Shown here: positions 1 through 6,205 of the stretch, piece by piece
How the letters are laid out: every line of letters begins with the position of its first letter
How positions within the stretch are numbered: the first letter of the stretch is position 1
From: JAOTZA01 sp965224065
GTDB lineage: Bacteria; Acidobacteriota; Thermoanaerobaculia; Multivoradales; JAHEKO01
Length of the DNA: 7,585 bases
NCBI GenBank assembly: GCA_965224065.1
Contig: CBDCYF010000003.1
Location: 1-7,585 of the forward strand
Direction: 5' to 3'
Translations under genes and position numbers: made by a program
Notes under the pieces: model-generated
The model's database searches: none
Told to the model about the DNA's origin: nothing
Seen by the model: only the letters and a program-made list of their open reading frames with translations

Positions 1-5
1 TTGTA

Positions 6-47
6 GTGGGGTCCCGCCCCGGCCGTCGCTGAAGGGCCGGCGCCCAC
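6..47 (-). terminator. GC-rich two-part hairpin downstream of the methyltransferase gene, possible terminator
   Basis: The inner stem pairs CCGGCC (19-24) with GGCCGG (35-40) around a 10-nt loop, and an outer stem pairs GTGGG (6-10) with CCCAC (43-47). It begins 44 bp past the methyltransferase stop codon, reading on the minus strand, where a transcription end is expected. No T-run follows it in that direction, so a canonical intrinsic terminator is not shown. Much of it recurs at 7551-7581. The rest of 1-90 shows no coding potential that I can support. Confidence 0.35.
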
Positions 48-90
48 TCGAACGGAGAGCACCGGCGGTCGGTCGATCGGCCCCCGAGCC

Positions 91-1155
91 TCAGAGCAGC
101 CGTCGATCCACGACCGCCGAGACGTCGATCCCACGTCCCTGCACCAGAACCCGGATCTGATCGCCCATCCCCTCTGGATCGAGGAGCGTCGCCGCCTGCT
201 GGCGTAGCGCCAGGTCGGCCGCCTCGCCCAGCTCGTCGAACACCCCCAGCGCCGTGAGCCAGAGTGCCTGTCTGGTGAAGGCGATGGTCTCGAGCCCCGC
301 CGCCTCCCCCGCCTCACGCAGCGCCGTGAAGTCGACATGCGCGGTCAGGTCCTGCTGGCCGAGATCGCGCAGCGCGTCCCGATGCACACGATGCGCCTTG
401 TAGCAGGCGAGGGTGCCATGGCGGCGGATGCGGGCGTCGAGGAGCCGGTCGCGCTCGTACCCGTAGTCGCAGGTCACCAGCAGACCACGACCGAGGGCGC
501 CGGCCAGGCGCCGGTAGAGAGGAGCCCAGCCCGGGGCGAGATCGGCCACCTGGCCCGGCTCGAGGTCGCATGAGCCCAGGAGCCGGGGCAGCTCGGGGTC
601 GCTCAGTTCCCCCACCCGCCACTCGGGTCTGCCCGCCGCGTCGACTCCGACCAGCAGCTCGCCGGGCGAGCCGTCGTCCCTGCCGACCAGCCGGTGCACC
701 GGCAGAGCGTCGAAGAGCTCGTAGGAGAAGACCAGCCCGTCGAGCGGCGCCGCCAGCGCGTCGAGATCCGCCAAGCGCTCGACGCCCGCCGGCAGAGGGC
801 GCTCGATCCGGTCCCAGCCGAGAAGCTCCCTGTCCGCGGTCGTCTCGCGCACCGCGGCCCCCACCGCCGCCAGGTGGCTCGCGTCGCCGCAGCCGGCGTC
901 GAGAAACGCCGCGGGTCGACCCAGGGCGACGTCCAATCGCCCGAGGAGCCTGGCCGTGGCGCGACCGAAGAGGTCGGAGACCGACGAGCCGGTGACGAAG
1001 TCGCCCCGCGGCCCGATCGGGATGTCGGACCGGTTGTAGTAGCCTCCCTCGCCGTAGAGGGCCTCCTCCATGACTTCGGCGAAGCTCAGCTCTCCGCGCT
1101 CTCGCAGCAGACGGAGCAGGCGATCGGACGGCGTCGCCATCGAGGAAGCGGGCAC
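91..1155 (-). CDS. SAM-dependent methyltransferase, MidA/NDUFAF7 family (DUF185, COG1565)
   Basis: A probable class I SAM-dependent methyltransferase of the family whose mitochondrial member NDUFAF7 methylates an arginine of the complex I subunit NDUFS2. The bacterial role and substrate are not settled. Visible family landmarks, in order: GDFVTGSSVSDLFG (residues 51-64); a Gly-rich SAM-binding stretch FLDAGCGDASHLA (84-96); SYELFDALPVHRL (144-156), matching the family's conserved 'FDALP' segment; TCDYGYE (228-234); and a C-terminal block with GTLACY (247-252) and a GQQDLTAHVDF segment (about 266-276). At 354 residues it is a little short but complete for the family. It is predicted to be cytoplasmic, with no signal or membrane segment. 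The start is uncertain: GTG at 1155 gives 354 aa and ATG at 1140 gives 349 aa; neither has a clear Shine-Dalgarno. It is divergent from the kinase gene at 1205. Family assignment is firm; function is inferred. Confidence 0.9.
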   Translation of the reverse strand: MPASSMATPSDRLLRLLRERGELSFAEVMEEALYGEGGYYNRSDIPIGPRGDFVTGSSVSDLFGRATARLLGRLDVALGRPAAFLDAGCGDASHLAAVGAAVRETTADRELLGWDRIERPLPAGVERLADLDALAAPLDGLVFSYELFDALPVHRLVGRDDGSPGELLVGVDAAGRPEWRVGELSDPELPRLLGSCDLEPGQVADLAPGWAPLYRRLAGALGRGLLVTCDYGYERDRLLDARIRRHGTLACYKAHRVHRDALRDLGQQDLTAHVDFTALREAGEAAGLETIAFTRQALWLTALGVFDELGEAADLALRQQAATLLDPEGMGDQIRVLVQGRGIDVSAVVDRRLL

Positions 1156-1161
1156 CGCCGC

Positions 1162-1190
1162 ATTATCGCGGAATCCCTGCCGATGCTAAA
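1162..1190 (-). promoter_or_regulatory. Candidate promoter of the methyltransferase gene
   Basis: Reading the minus strand, TTTAGC (1190-1185) lies 17 nt before GATAAT (1167-1162), which matches the -10 consensus at 5 of 6 positions. The -35 match is weak. The -10 box ends 6 nt before the GTG at 1155, the spacing seen in leaderless genes. The -35 overlaps the -10 box proposed for the divergent kinase gene. Confidence 0.4.
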
Positions 1191-1192
1191 CT
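1184..1192 (+). promoter_or_regulatory. Candidate extended -10 of the heptose kinase gene
   Basis: TG at 1184-1185, one base, then TAAACT (1187-1192) forms an extended -10 pattern. It ends 12 nt before the kinase ATG at 1205, so transcription would start around 1199 with a leader of only about 5 nt. I see no convincing -35. No Shine-Dalgarno lies between the box and the ATG. Confidence 0.4.
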
Positions 1193-1204
1193 GCGAGCCC
1201 TCAA

Positions 1205-2251
1205 ATGCCTGAAGTCAAAGGACTTTCGACGGCCGAGAGACTCCTCTCCCTGGCCGATGGCATGGCCGGGCAGGCGGTCGTGATGGCGGTCGACCTGGTC
1301 GCCGACCGATACATCTCGGGCAGCCCCAAGCGGGTCAGTCGTGAGGCGCCGATCCTGATCCTCCGCTACGAGGGCGAGTCCTGGGTTCTGGGCGGCGGCG
1401 CCAACGCCATCGCCAACGTGGCGGCGCTGGGCGGCGAGCCGCTGCCGCTGGGTGTGCTCGGCGACGACGAGTCCGGGCGTCACATCCGTAGCGAGCTCGA
1501 GCGTCTGGACGTCACGACCGAGGGCATCGTCGAGCAGCCCGGCTATCGCACGCCGACCAAGACGCGGATCCTCGGCGGCGACGCCCACTCGGTCCGTCAG
1601 CAGGTCGCCCGCTACGACATCGAGGACGAGGTCTCGATCGGCGACGCCGAACGGGCCGTCTTCCGGGACTGCCTCGAACGTTGGGCGGGCCGGGCCGCGG
1701 TCGCCGTGATGAGCGACTACGGCTACGGCACGGTTCGCCCGGAGCTCATGGACGAGATCCGCCGCTCGCTCTCGGGGCCGGCGGCGATCCTCTGCGACAG
1801 CCGCTACCGGCTCGCCGACTTCGCCGGCATGAGCGGCGCCACTCCGAACCAGGAAGAGGTCGAGGACCTCACCGGCGGTCCTCTCGCCGCAGAGGGTCAG
1901 ATGGTCGACCGCGGCCGCGCCCTGCGTGAGCGACTCGACGCGGGCTTCCTTCTGATGACCCGCGGCAGCCGCGGCATGGTTCTCTTCGAGGCCGATCGCC
2001 TCACCACCATTCCGGTCCACGGCACCGGCCAGGTCGCCGACGTCACCGGCGCCGGCGACACCGTCATCGGCGCCCTGGCTCTCGCGAGCGCCGCCGGCGC
2101 CACCCCGGTCGAAGCGGCCCTGCTGGCCAACTACGCCGCCGGCGTCGTCGTCCACAAGCCGGGCACCGCGACCGCCTCGGTCGACGAGCTCCGCCGCGCC
2201 ATCGAGACCGACCCCGAGCCGCTCGAGCGGAGCCAGTCGACCCCAATCTGA
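1205..2251 (+). CDS. rfaE1: PfkB-family kinase, probable D-glycero-beta-D-manno-heptose 7-phosphate kinase (HldA/RfaE1 type)
   Basis: Predicted to phosphorylate D-glycero-D-manno-heptose 7-phosphate at C1 in the cytoplasm, a step toward ADP-heptose for the LPS inner core. Ribokinase/PfkB fold landmarks: DLVADRYISG (residues 30-39) followed by VSREAPILIL (44-53), the RfaE-type substrate segment; GGGANAIANVAALGG (63-77); SDYGYGTV (170-177); TPNQEEVE (213-220); MTRGSRGM (251-258); and the anion-hole/catalytic motif VTGAGDTVIGA (280-290) with D285 as the expected base. Its 348 residues fit a kinase-only protein; the cytidylyltransferase domain of bifunctional HldE is absent. One oddity is that the residue before D30 is Val where the family usually has Gly. 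The ATG at 1205 gives an N-terminal lead of the usual length, though no Shine-Dalgarno is visible. A GT9 heptosyltransferase at 6530 supports the LPS assignment. Another sugar kinase of the PfkB family is the alternative. Confidence 0.85.
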   Translation: MPEVKGLSTAERLLSLADGMAGQAVVMAVDLVADRYISGSPKRVSREAPILILRYEGESWVLGGGANAIANVAALGGEPLPLGVLGDDESGRHIRSELERLDVTTEGIVEQPGYRTPTKTRILGGDAHSVRQQVARYDIEDEVSIGDAERAVFRDCLERWAGRAAVAVMSDYGYGTVRPELMDEIRRSLSGPAAILCDSRYRLADFAGMSGATPNQEEVEDLTGGPLAAEGQMVDRGRALRERLDAGFLLMTRGSRGMVLFEADRLTTIPVHGTGQVADVTGAGDTVIGALALASAAGATPVEAALLANYAAGVVVHKPGTATASVDELRRAIETDPEPLERSQSTPI

Positions 2252-2334
2252 GGCGCCGCCGGCGGCGGGAGGTCCGCTACGACGCAGAGGATCTGCGAGG
2301 TTAGAGCCTTGCCATCGTTTTCTCATGTGAGGGG

Positions 2335-2835
2335 ATGAAGAACCATCGTGCAAAGGCCTTGTTCGAACGCCATCACGCTGCCGTATACGGTTTCGTACTG
2401 CGGTCATGCGCCGACCTGTCTCTGGCGGAAGACCTGACGCAAGAAGTCTTCCTCCGAGCCTTGGCCAGCCGGAGTGCGCCACCGCCAGTGACTGGAGAGC
2501 GTCCTTGGCTGCTTCGCATCGCGCGCAACCTACTGATCGATCGCTGGCGCCGGCTCGAGCGAGTACCGGCTGACATTCCTCTCCGACCGAGCTGCGAGCC
2601 GGCGCTGCCGAATGAACGGCACGGCCTACGAAGCGACCTCCAACGTGCACTGTCGAGTCTGCCCGCGGGGGAGCAAGAGGCCTTCCTCCTGCGCGAGCTC
2701 GGTGGCCTTTCGTATGCGGAGATCGGGAAGTTGACTGGAGCCACCGACGCGGCGATTCGATCGCGCATCTATCGAGCGCGGCAGCAGCTCAGATCGGCCT
2801 TGGGCTCCGAGGAGGATTGGCAAGATGAGAGGTGA
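2335..2835 (+). CDS. RNA polymerase ECF-type sigma factor (sigma-70 family)
   Basis: An alternative sigma factor that would direct RNA polymerase to a specific regulon in response to an envelope or extracellular signal. Region 2 spans about residues 7-75, with AEDLTQEVFLRAL (31-43) and the -10 recognition helix segment PWLLRIARNLLIDRWRR (57-73). Region 4 spans about 101-156, with LPAGEQEAFLLRELGGLSY (109-127) and the helix-turn-helix ending SRIYRARQQLRSAL (143-156). There is no region 1 or 3, and 166 residues is typical of ECF factors. The ATG at 2335 directly abuts a GAGGGG (2329-2334), which is too close for an ideal Shine-Dalgarno, but no better in-frame start exists. It overlaps the next gene by 11 nt. 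The gene is less GC-rich than the kinase upstream. I cannot assign its ECF group or recognise an autoregulated promoter in 2252-2334. Confidence 0.93.
   Translation: MKNHRAKALFERHHAAVYGFVLRSCADLSLAEDLTQEVFLRALASRSAPPPVTGERPWLLRIARNLLIDRWRRLERVPADIPLRPSCEPALPNERHGLRSDLQRALSSLPAGEQEAFLLRELGGLSYAEIGKLTGATDAAIRSRIYRARQQLRSALGSEEDWQDER
2810..2815 (+). promoter_or_regulatory. Strong ribosome binding site inside the sigma gene for the anti-sigma gene
   Basis: AGGAGG lies 9 nt before the ATG at 2825, within the last codons of the sigma gene. It supports independent translation of the downstream gene and fixes its start. Confidence 0.75.
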
Positions 2836-3178
2836 GACGTTTAGTGCGCTCTCTGCCCTGCTGGATGGAGAACTGGTGCGCCCCGAGGAAGTGGCGCAGG
2901 CGATCGAGACCGCTGGAGCCCGGAGGTTCCTACTGGACAGTGCCCGTCTTCGGTGGGAGGTCGGCAAGACAACGGCTCCGAATGCCAAATGGCTGGAGCT
3001 CACCTGGAATCGCCTGGGTCGCAGGAAGGGGGCCTGGCTCGCTACTGCCGGCATCGCAGCAACCCTGGCGCTGGCTTCGGTGCTGTTCGTCTCGCTAGCG
3101 ATTGATACGGAAGGCGAGACGATTCCCGAGCCGGATCGGGTGATCCTTCTCGAGTACGGACGGGACTGGGTTGGATGA
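2825..3178 (+). CDS. Short single-pass membrane protein, probable anti-sigma factor
   Basis: Probably binds and restrains the ECF sigma factor encoded immediately upstream. Of 117 residues, about 68 form a cytoplasmic N-terminal part, then one hydrophobic segment (about 69-93, GAWLATAGIAATLALASVLF onward), then a short tail of about 24 residues outside the membrane. The N-terminus carries FSALSALLDGEL (6-17), which resembles the opening of RseA-like anti-sigma factors ('LSALMDGE'). The zinc-binding HxxxCxxC pattern of ZAS anti-sigma factors is absent, and the protein has no cysteine at all. The start at 2825 is supported by AGGAGG nine bases upstream. It overlaps the sigma gene by 11 nt and the next gene by 4 nt (ATGA), so all three are likely translationally coupled. 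Function rests on position, topology and the N-terminal motif. The very short outer tail leaves little room for a sensor domain, so a partner protein may do the sensing. Confidence 0.7.
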   Translation: MRGETFSALSALLDGELVRPEEVAQAIETAGARRFLLDSARLRWEVGKTTAPNAKWLELTWNRLGRRKGAWLATAGIAATLALASVLFVSLAIDTEGETIPEPDRVILLEYGRDWVG

Positions 3179-4275
3179 GCCGGGTAATCTCGTCAAGAAC
3201 GATCGCCGGGGCTGCCTCGGTGCTTCTGCCCTTCCTTCTCGCTCCGGCGCGGAGTTTCGCGGCAATACCGACGTCGGAGGTCGAGGTCTCCGTGGAAGTC
3301 CTCGTCACGACAGAAACCGGACCGACCTCTCGCAGGGGACGCGCCTCCACCACTCTCCGTGCCGGTGAGACCGGTCGACTCTTCGCGGCCGCCGGGCAGC
3401 TAGACAACCCAGGCGGAGAATGCAGCACGATGGTCGCTGTGCCGCCGCGCGGTGACGAAGCGGCCGAAGCCGCCATGCGGGGCACTCTCGAATCGATCGC
3501 GGGCACCGTCAGCTACTGGTGGGAGATCTCCGCAACCGTCGTGGAGCTGCGGCCGGATGCAGCCAAGCTCGAGGTGCATTGGGCAAAGAAGGACAGCCTC
3601 GGCAACGACAGTGAGGGATCCGAGTACCGGCACGAGCTCGATCTTCCTTTCGGCTCAAAACGTCTCCTCGAGGTGGCCCCTTTCAGTGCGCCCCACGACG
3701 ACGCGAGCTGCCAGGTGGAGTCCCATGCGCTCCAGATCGAGGCCCTCCCTGCGGTCGACGCCGCGCTCTCTGAGCACGACCTCGTCTTCGAGTTCTGGTT
3801 CGCGCGAACCGCCGACGACCAGCGAGAGGACTTCGGCGAGACGACCTACCTGGGCCGGCAGGTGGAGGAACTGGGTTTCATCGTCCCCGCCCTCGAGGCG
3901 ACTCTACCGATCCAGACAGACGATGGCCGGGATGTCCGGATGAGGACCCAATGCCGGGGGACAATTCGAGCCTGGGCAACGGGACCATCCACCATCGCGG
4001 TCGAGGTCAGTCCAGCGCTTCACCATGGTCTCGATGTGGAGGGCGGCACCCGAATCAGCGCTGGTCGTGGCCGGAAGTTCTACGAAGCGAGGATCGGTGA
4101 GACTGTGGAGCTGGCGTTGCCTGAAATGCAGGCTGTACTCCGCATCCCTGCCGAGGGCCGCAGTTCGTCAGATCCCGCGATAGAGCATCGGGGACGGGGC
4201 CTTCTAGTGGATCTGGGTAGGCTGAGCGGTGAAGCACGCTACTCGTTACTAGTACGGATCCGCTGGGCGGACTGA
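3175..4275 (+). CDS. Exported protein of unknown function in the sigma-factor operon
   Basis: I do not recognise a family. The protein has 366 residues. A signal peptide is clear: basic start (MSRVISSR), hydrophobic core (about 10-23), and a likely cleavage site in ARSFAA near residue 29. The mature part is rich in alternating hydrophobic/charged stretches suggesting beta-strands, for example VEVSVEVLV (36-44), SYWWEISATVVEL (113-125), AKLEVHW (130-136), FEFWFA (205-210), and YSLLVRIRW (356-364). Cysteines occur at about 83, 179 and 260; no catalytic motif or lipobox is visible. Two segments, LRAGETGRLF (61-70) and ARIGETVELAL (305-315), look loosely alike and could mark an internal duplication, but this is a guess. 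The ATG overlaps the anti-sigma stop (ATGA), so the gene is co-translated with the sigma/anti-sigma pair. A role as periplasmic or surface partner or output of that system is inference from position. Confidence 0.75.
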   Translation: MSRVISSRTIAGAASVLLPFLLAPARSFAAIPTSEVEVSVEVLVTTETGPTSRRGRASTTLRAGETGRLFAAAGQLDNPGGECSTMVAVPPRGDEAAEAAMRGTLESIAGTVSYWWEISATVVELRPDAAKLEVHWAKKDSLGNDSEGSEYRHELDLPFGSKRLLEVAPFSAPHDDASCQVESHALQIEALPAVDAALSEHDLVFEFWFARTADDQREDFGETTYLGRQVEELGFIVPALEATLPIQTDDGRDVRMRTQCRGTIRAWATGPSTIAVEVSPALHHGLDVEGGTRISAGRGRKFYEARIGETVELALPEMQAVLRIPAEGRSSSDPAIEHRGRGLLVDLGRLSGEARYSLLVRIRWAD

Positions 4276-4421
4276 TGCGGACCGGGTCGAAGGTCGGAAG
4301 AATGAGAGGCCGACCCAGAGCCGCTCGATCGGAGCCGCTCAGAAAGCGTCTGGCGGCGGCTCGACGCCCGCATTCTTCAGAAGCCAGCCAGCTCAGACGG
4401 CTGGAGAGCTCGGACGCCAGG
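4276..4421 (-). other. Convergent intergenic region with a weak hairpin
   Basis: This gap lies between the 3' ends of the exported-protein gene (+) and the HNH gene (-). CCAGCC (4384-4389) can pair with GGCTGG (4399-4404) around a 9-nt loop, 18 bp past the HNH stop, but no T-run follows on either strand, so terminator function is unproven. It also holds a direct repeat GAGCCGCTC twice, 5 bp apart, near 4318-4340. A variant of this sequence occurs at the end of the kinase gene near 2217-2239. No other gene is supported here. Confidence 0.3.
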
Positions 4422-5918
4422 TCAGTTCATCAGGGCGTCGAGCGCCCAGCCGCGATCGAACCTCTCTCCGCGCCACTCGGGCAAGCTCGCCTCCGGATCG
4501 ACCTCGACGGCCTGCTCGCCGAGCAGCTGGGTCAGTAGCTGCGTCGCCGCCTCGGGCGACGGCGGCCGCTCCACCAGCGGCGGCGGCGATGGAGCGTCCG
4601 GGATGACTCGGCCGAACGGATCCCGGAAGCTGACAGACCCGTCCTCGTCGATCTCCACCGCGTACCCCTGCTCGTGCACCGCTCGATGGTGCCGTCGACA
4701 CAGCAATACCAGATTGTCGAGCTTCGTCTCACCCCCATCGGCCCAGTGTTCGACGTGATGAGCGTCGCAAAAGGCCAATCCGCACCCCGGGAAGCGGCAT
4801 CCACCGTCCCGATGCTCGAGCGCACGCCGCAAACCCGGTGAAACGGCCCGCGTTCGACGCCCGACATCGAGAATCGTCCCGGTGTCGTCGTGGGTCATGA
4901 CCACCCTGGAGGCGTCGCAGGCGAGGCGGCGAGACGTTTCAGCTGAAACGCCCTGAGGCGCTCTGGTGACACCCTCGATCGTCGCCGGAGCGAAGTCACC
5001 TCGTCCCGGATTCTCCCTACCAGAGCTCGATGTCCTCTCGGACGTCTCCCCACAACACCCATCCCGTTCCTCTCGACAACATCCATCCTGGGCGGCCCAA
5101 CCCTCCTCCTCGCGATCGGGCGCCGCCTCCACATGCACCACGACCTGGTACCGATCTCCCCGCGTTCCCTGGTCCAGCCCACCCGCGAGTGCGGCCTCGG
5201 CCAAGCGACCGATCGCATCGGCCCGGCGCTGGGGCGCGCCCGCCAGCCGCGGCCTGGGTGCCTGAGCTTCCGACCCGTCGCCTGCGCCCCAGCCGTCTCC
5301 TCCGGCACGCTCATCGAACAGCACCTGCTCGGCCGCCTCGATCGCCCGGGCCAGCACCGCTCCCACCTCCGGATCGAGCAGTCCACGAACCACGACCATG
5401 CCGTGCTCGTCGGTCATCAGGCTCAGGTGCCGATCAGCGTGCCGCATCGCTTCGGACTCGGTGTCCTCATCGAGGCCCACACGGCGCCATGCCCGCACCA
5501 GCCGCTCGACGTGCGCCGCCGTCCCGGCCCGGGCGAAGCCGAGCAGGCTCTCCTCCGTCTCCGGTGTCGCCACCCGGGTCAGCGCCCTGACCTTCGAGAA
5601 CGACAGCTCCCCGTCGCGCATCGCCTCGGACAACAGCGGCAGCTCGCCGAGCGCCCGGGCGACCCGCACCTTCTCCCGCGCGCTTCCCATGGCCAGTCCG
5701 GTGCGCCAGTTGAGCCAGTGCGCGCAGCTCCTGAAGCCGCCCCGCCAGCCGTAGCGCTCGTCGAACTCCCGGATCAGCACCAGGAGCTGATACTCCGTCG
5801 CCGACAATAGCGCGGAGAGCTCCGCGATGCGGTCGCCAAGCTCCCGTATCCCGATCTCGTCCGGGGGCTCGGGGGGCAGTGTTCTAGGAGTTGTCTGGGC
5901 TGGGGGGATCGTCTCCAT
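4422..5918 (-). CDS. DUF222 (13E12 repeat family) protein with C-terminal HNH nuclease domain
   Basis: A 498-residue two-domain protein. The N-terminal DUF222 region covers about residues 25-350; typical segments are HWLNWRTGLAMGSAREKVRV (67-86), LPLLSEAMRDGELSFSKVRA (93-112), and SAETSRRLACDAS (325-337). The C-terminal HNH domain (about 362-418) has CRFPGC (374-379), CDAHHVEHW (384-392) with the central His pair, a conserved DN (401-402), and LCRRHHRAVHE (406-416). The C-x4-C plus C-x2-H pattern fits a structural zinc site and the metal-finger nuclease core looks intact. Such proteins often occur in several copies per genome; their DNA target and biological role are not well defined. Between about 268 and 318 there is a low-complexity insert with a DGCC pair, longer than the usual linker. 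The ATG at 5918 has AGGAG six bases upstream. It is convergent with the sigma operon. No transposase or toxin partner is adjacent. Confidence 0.9.
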   Translation of the reverse strand: METIPPAQTTPRTLPPEPPDEIGIRELGDRIAELSALLSATEYQLLVLIREFDERYGWRGGFRSCAHWLNWRTGLAMGSAREKVRVARALGELPLLSEAMRDGELSFSKVRALTRVATPETEESLLGFARAGTAAHVERLVRAWRRVGLDEDTESEAMRHADRHLSLMTDEHGMVVVRGLLDPEVGAVLARAIEAAEQVLFDERAGGDGWGAGDGSEAQAPRPRLAGAPQRRADAIGRLAEAALAGGLDQGTRGDRYQVVVHVEAAPDREEEGWAAQDGCCREERDGCCGETSERTSSSGRENPGRGDFAPATIEGVTRAPQGVSAETSRRLACDASRVVMTHDDTGTILDVGRRTRAVSPGLRRALEHRDGGCRFPGCGLAFCDAHHVEHWADGGETKLDNLVLLCRRHHRAVHEQGYAVEIDEDGSVSFRDPFGRVIPDAPSPPPLVERPPSPEAATQLLTQLLGEQAVEVDPEASLPEWRGERFDRGWALDALMN

Positions 5919-5924
5919 GGGCTT

Positions 5925-5929
5925 CTCCT
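5925..5929 (-). promoter_or_regulatory. Ribosome binding site of the HNH gene
   Basis: On the minus strand AGGAG (5929-5925) lies 6 nt before the ATG at 5918. This supports that start over internal ones and contrasts with the missing sites at several other genes here. Confidence 0.7.
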
Positions 5930-5944
5930 GATCGGTCAGAACCC

Positions 5945-5950
5945 ATCATA
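5945..5950 (-). promoter_or_regulatory. Candidate -10 box of the HNH gene
   Basis: On the minus strand TATGAT (5950-5945) matches the -10 consensus at 5 of 6 positions. Transcription would start near 5938 and give a leader of about 20 nt that contains the AGGAG site. No convincing -35 is visible 16-18 nt upstream. A 10-bp perfect palindrome, CGAGATCTCG (5989-5998), lies about 40 bp upstream and could be an operator. Confidence 0.4.
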
Positions 5951-6039
5951 AGCCCCACATTTTCGGCCTTCGAGGTTCCTCCCAGAGACGAGATCTCGAC
6001 CGATTCGAGAGGATTCGTGGACCACACCCTGAACGTAAA

Positions 6040-6071
6040 GAAGGCGCAAATCAGGCGCCTTCAGGAAGGCG
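6040..6071. repeat. Interlocking inverted repeats (GAAGGCG / CGCCTTC / GAAGGCG)
   Basis: GAAGGCGC (6040-6047) can pair with GCGCCTTC (6055-6062) around a 7-nt loop. The same central arm, CGCCTTC (6056-6062), can instead pair with a second GAAGGCG (6065-6071) across only 2 nt. The two hairpins are mutually exclusive. They lie in the 287-bp gap (5919-6205) between the small membrane protein gene and the HNH gene. The rest of that gap holds the HNH promoter elements, an A-rich patch at 6097-6127, and no supported gene. Confidence 0.5.
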
Positions 6072-6096
6072 ATCAGCGGCCATCACGGGCTCGACG

Positions 6097-6118
6097 AAAA
6101 ACACGCCGAAAAACGTGT
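6097..6118 (-). terminator. Candidate intrinsic terminator of the small membrane protein gene
   Basis: On the minus strand ACACG (6118-6114) pairs with CGTGT (6105-6101) around an 8-nt loop and runs straight into a T-tract (TTTT at 6100-6097, preceded by the last T of the stem). It lies about 90 nt past the small gene's stop codon. The stem is only 5 bp, so strength is doubtful, but the stem plus T-run layout and position fit. Confidence 0.45.
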
Positions 6119-6205
6119 CAAGAAAAAACTTCGCCGATTCCGACAAATGTCGCCAGCAGCAGCCGACTGCGGACTATCGAGGACCGGAAGTCGGAGCCGA
6201 CACCT

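Noticed and set aside
694..1212. A 172-residue plus-strand frame opposite the methyltransferase N-terminal half
   Set aside because: It is antisense to conserved methyltransferase motifs and has no domain of its own.
2254..2267. A 14-bp perfect palindrome just after the kinase stop, considered as a terminator
   Set aside because: With a realistic loop only about 5 bp of stem remain and no T-run follows. It is likely a by-product of very high GC.
2309..2337. TTGCCA upstream of the sigma gene as a -35 box
   Set aside because: At 17 nt spacing the -10 would fall on the start codon and does not match the consensus. I could not define a promoter for the sigma operon.
1163..2650. A 495-residue minus-strand open frame opposite the kinase and sigma genes
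   Set aside because: It is antisense to two genes with clear family motifs, encodes a low-complexity Ala/Gly/Arg/Asp-rich sequence with no recognisable domain, and is the usual by-product of high-GC codon use.
4275..4538. An 87-residue plus-strand frame whose ATG overlaps the exported protein's stop (TGATG)
   Set aside because: The overlap looks like coupling, but the sequence is Arg/Ala-rich with no domain and its last 116 or so bases are antisense to the 3' end of the HNH gene. Kept only as a remote possibility.
6093..6121. A perfect TTGACA on the minus strand (6121-6116)
   Set aside because: No acceptable -10 box occurs 16-19 nt downstream (TTCGTC at 17), and the hexamer overlaps the candidate terminator stem. 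Probably chance.
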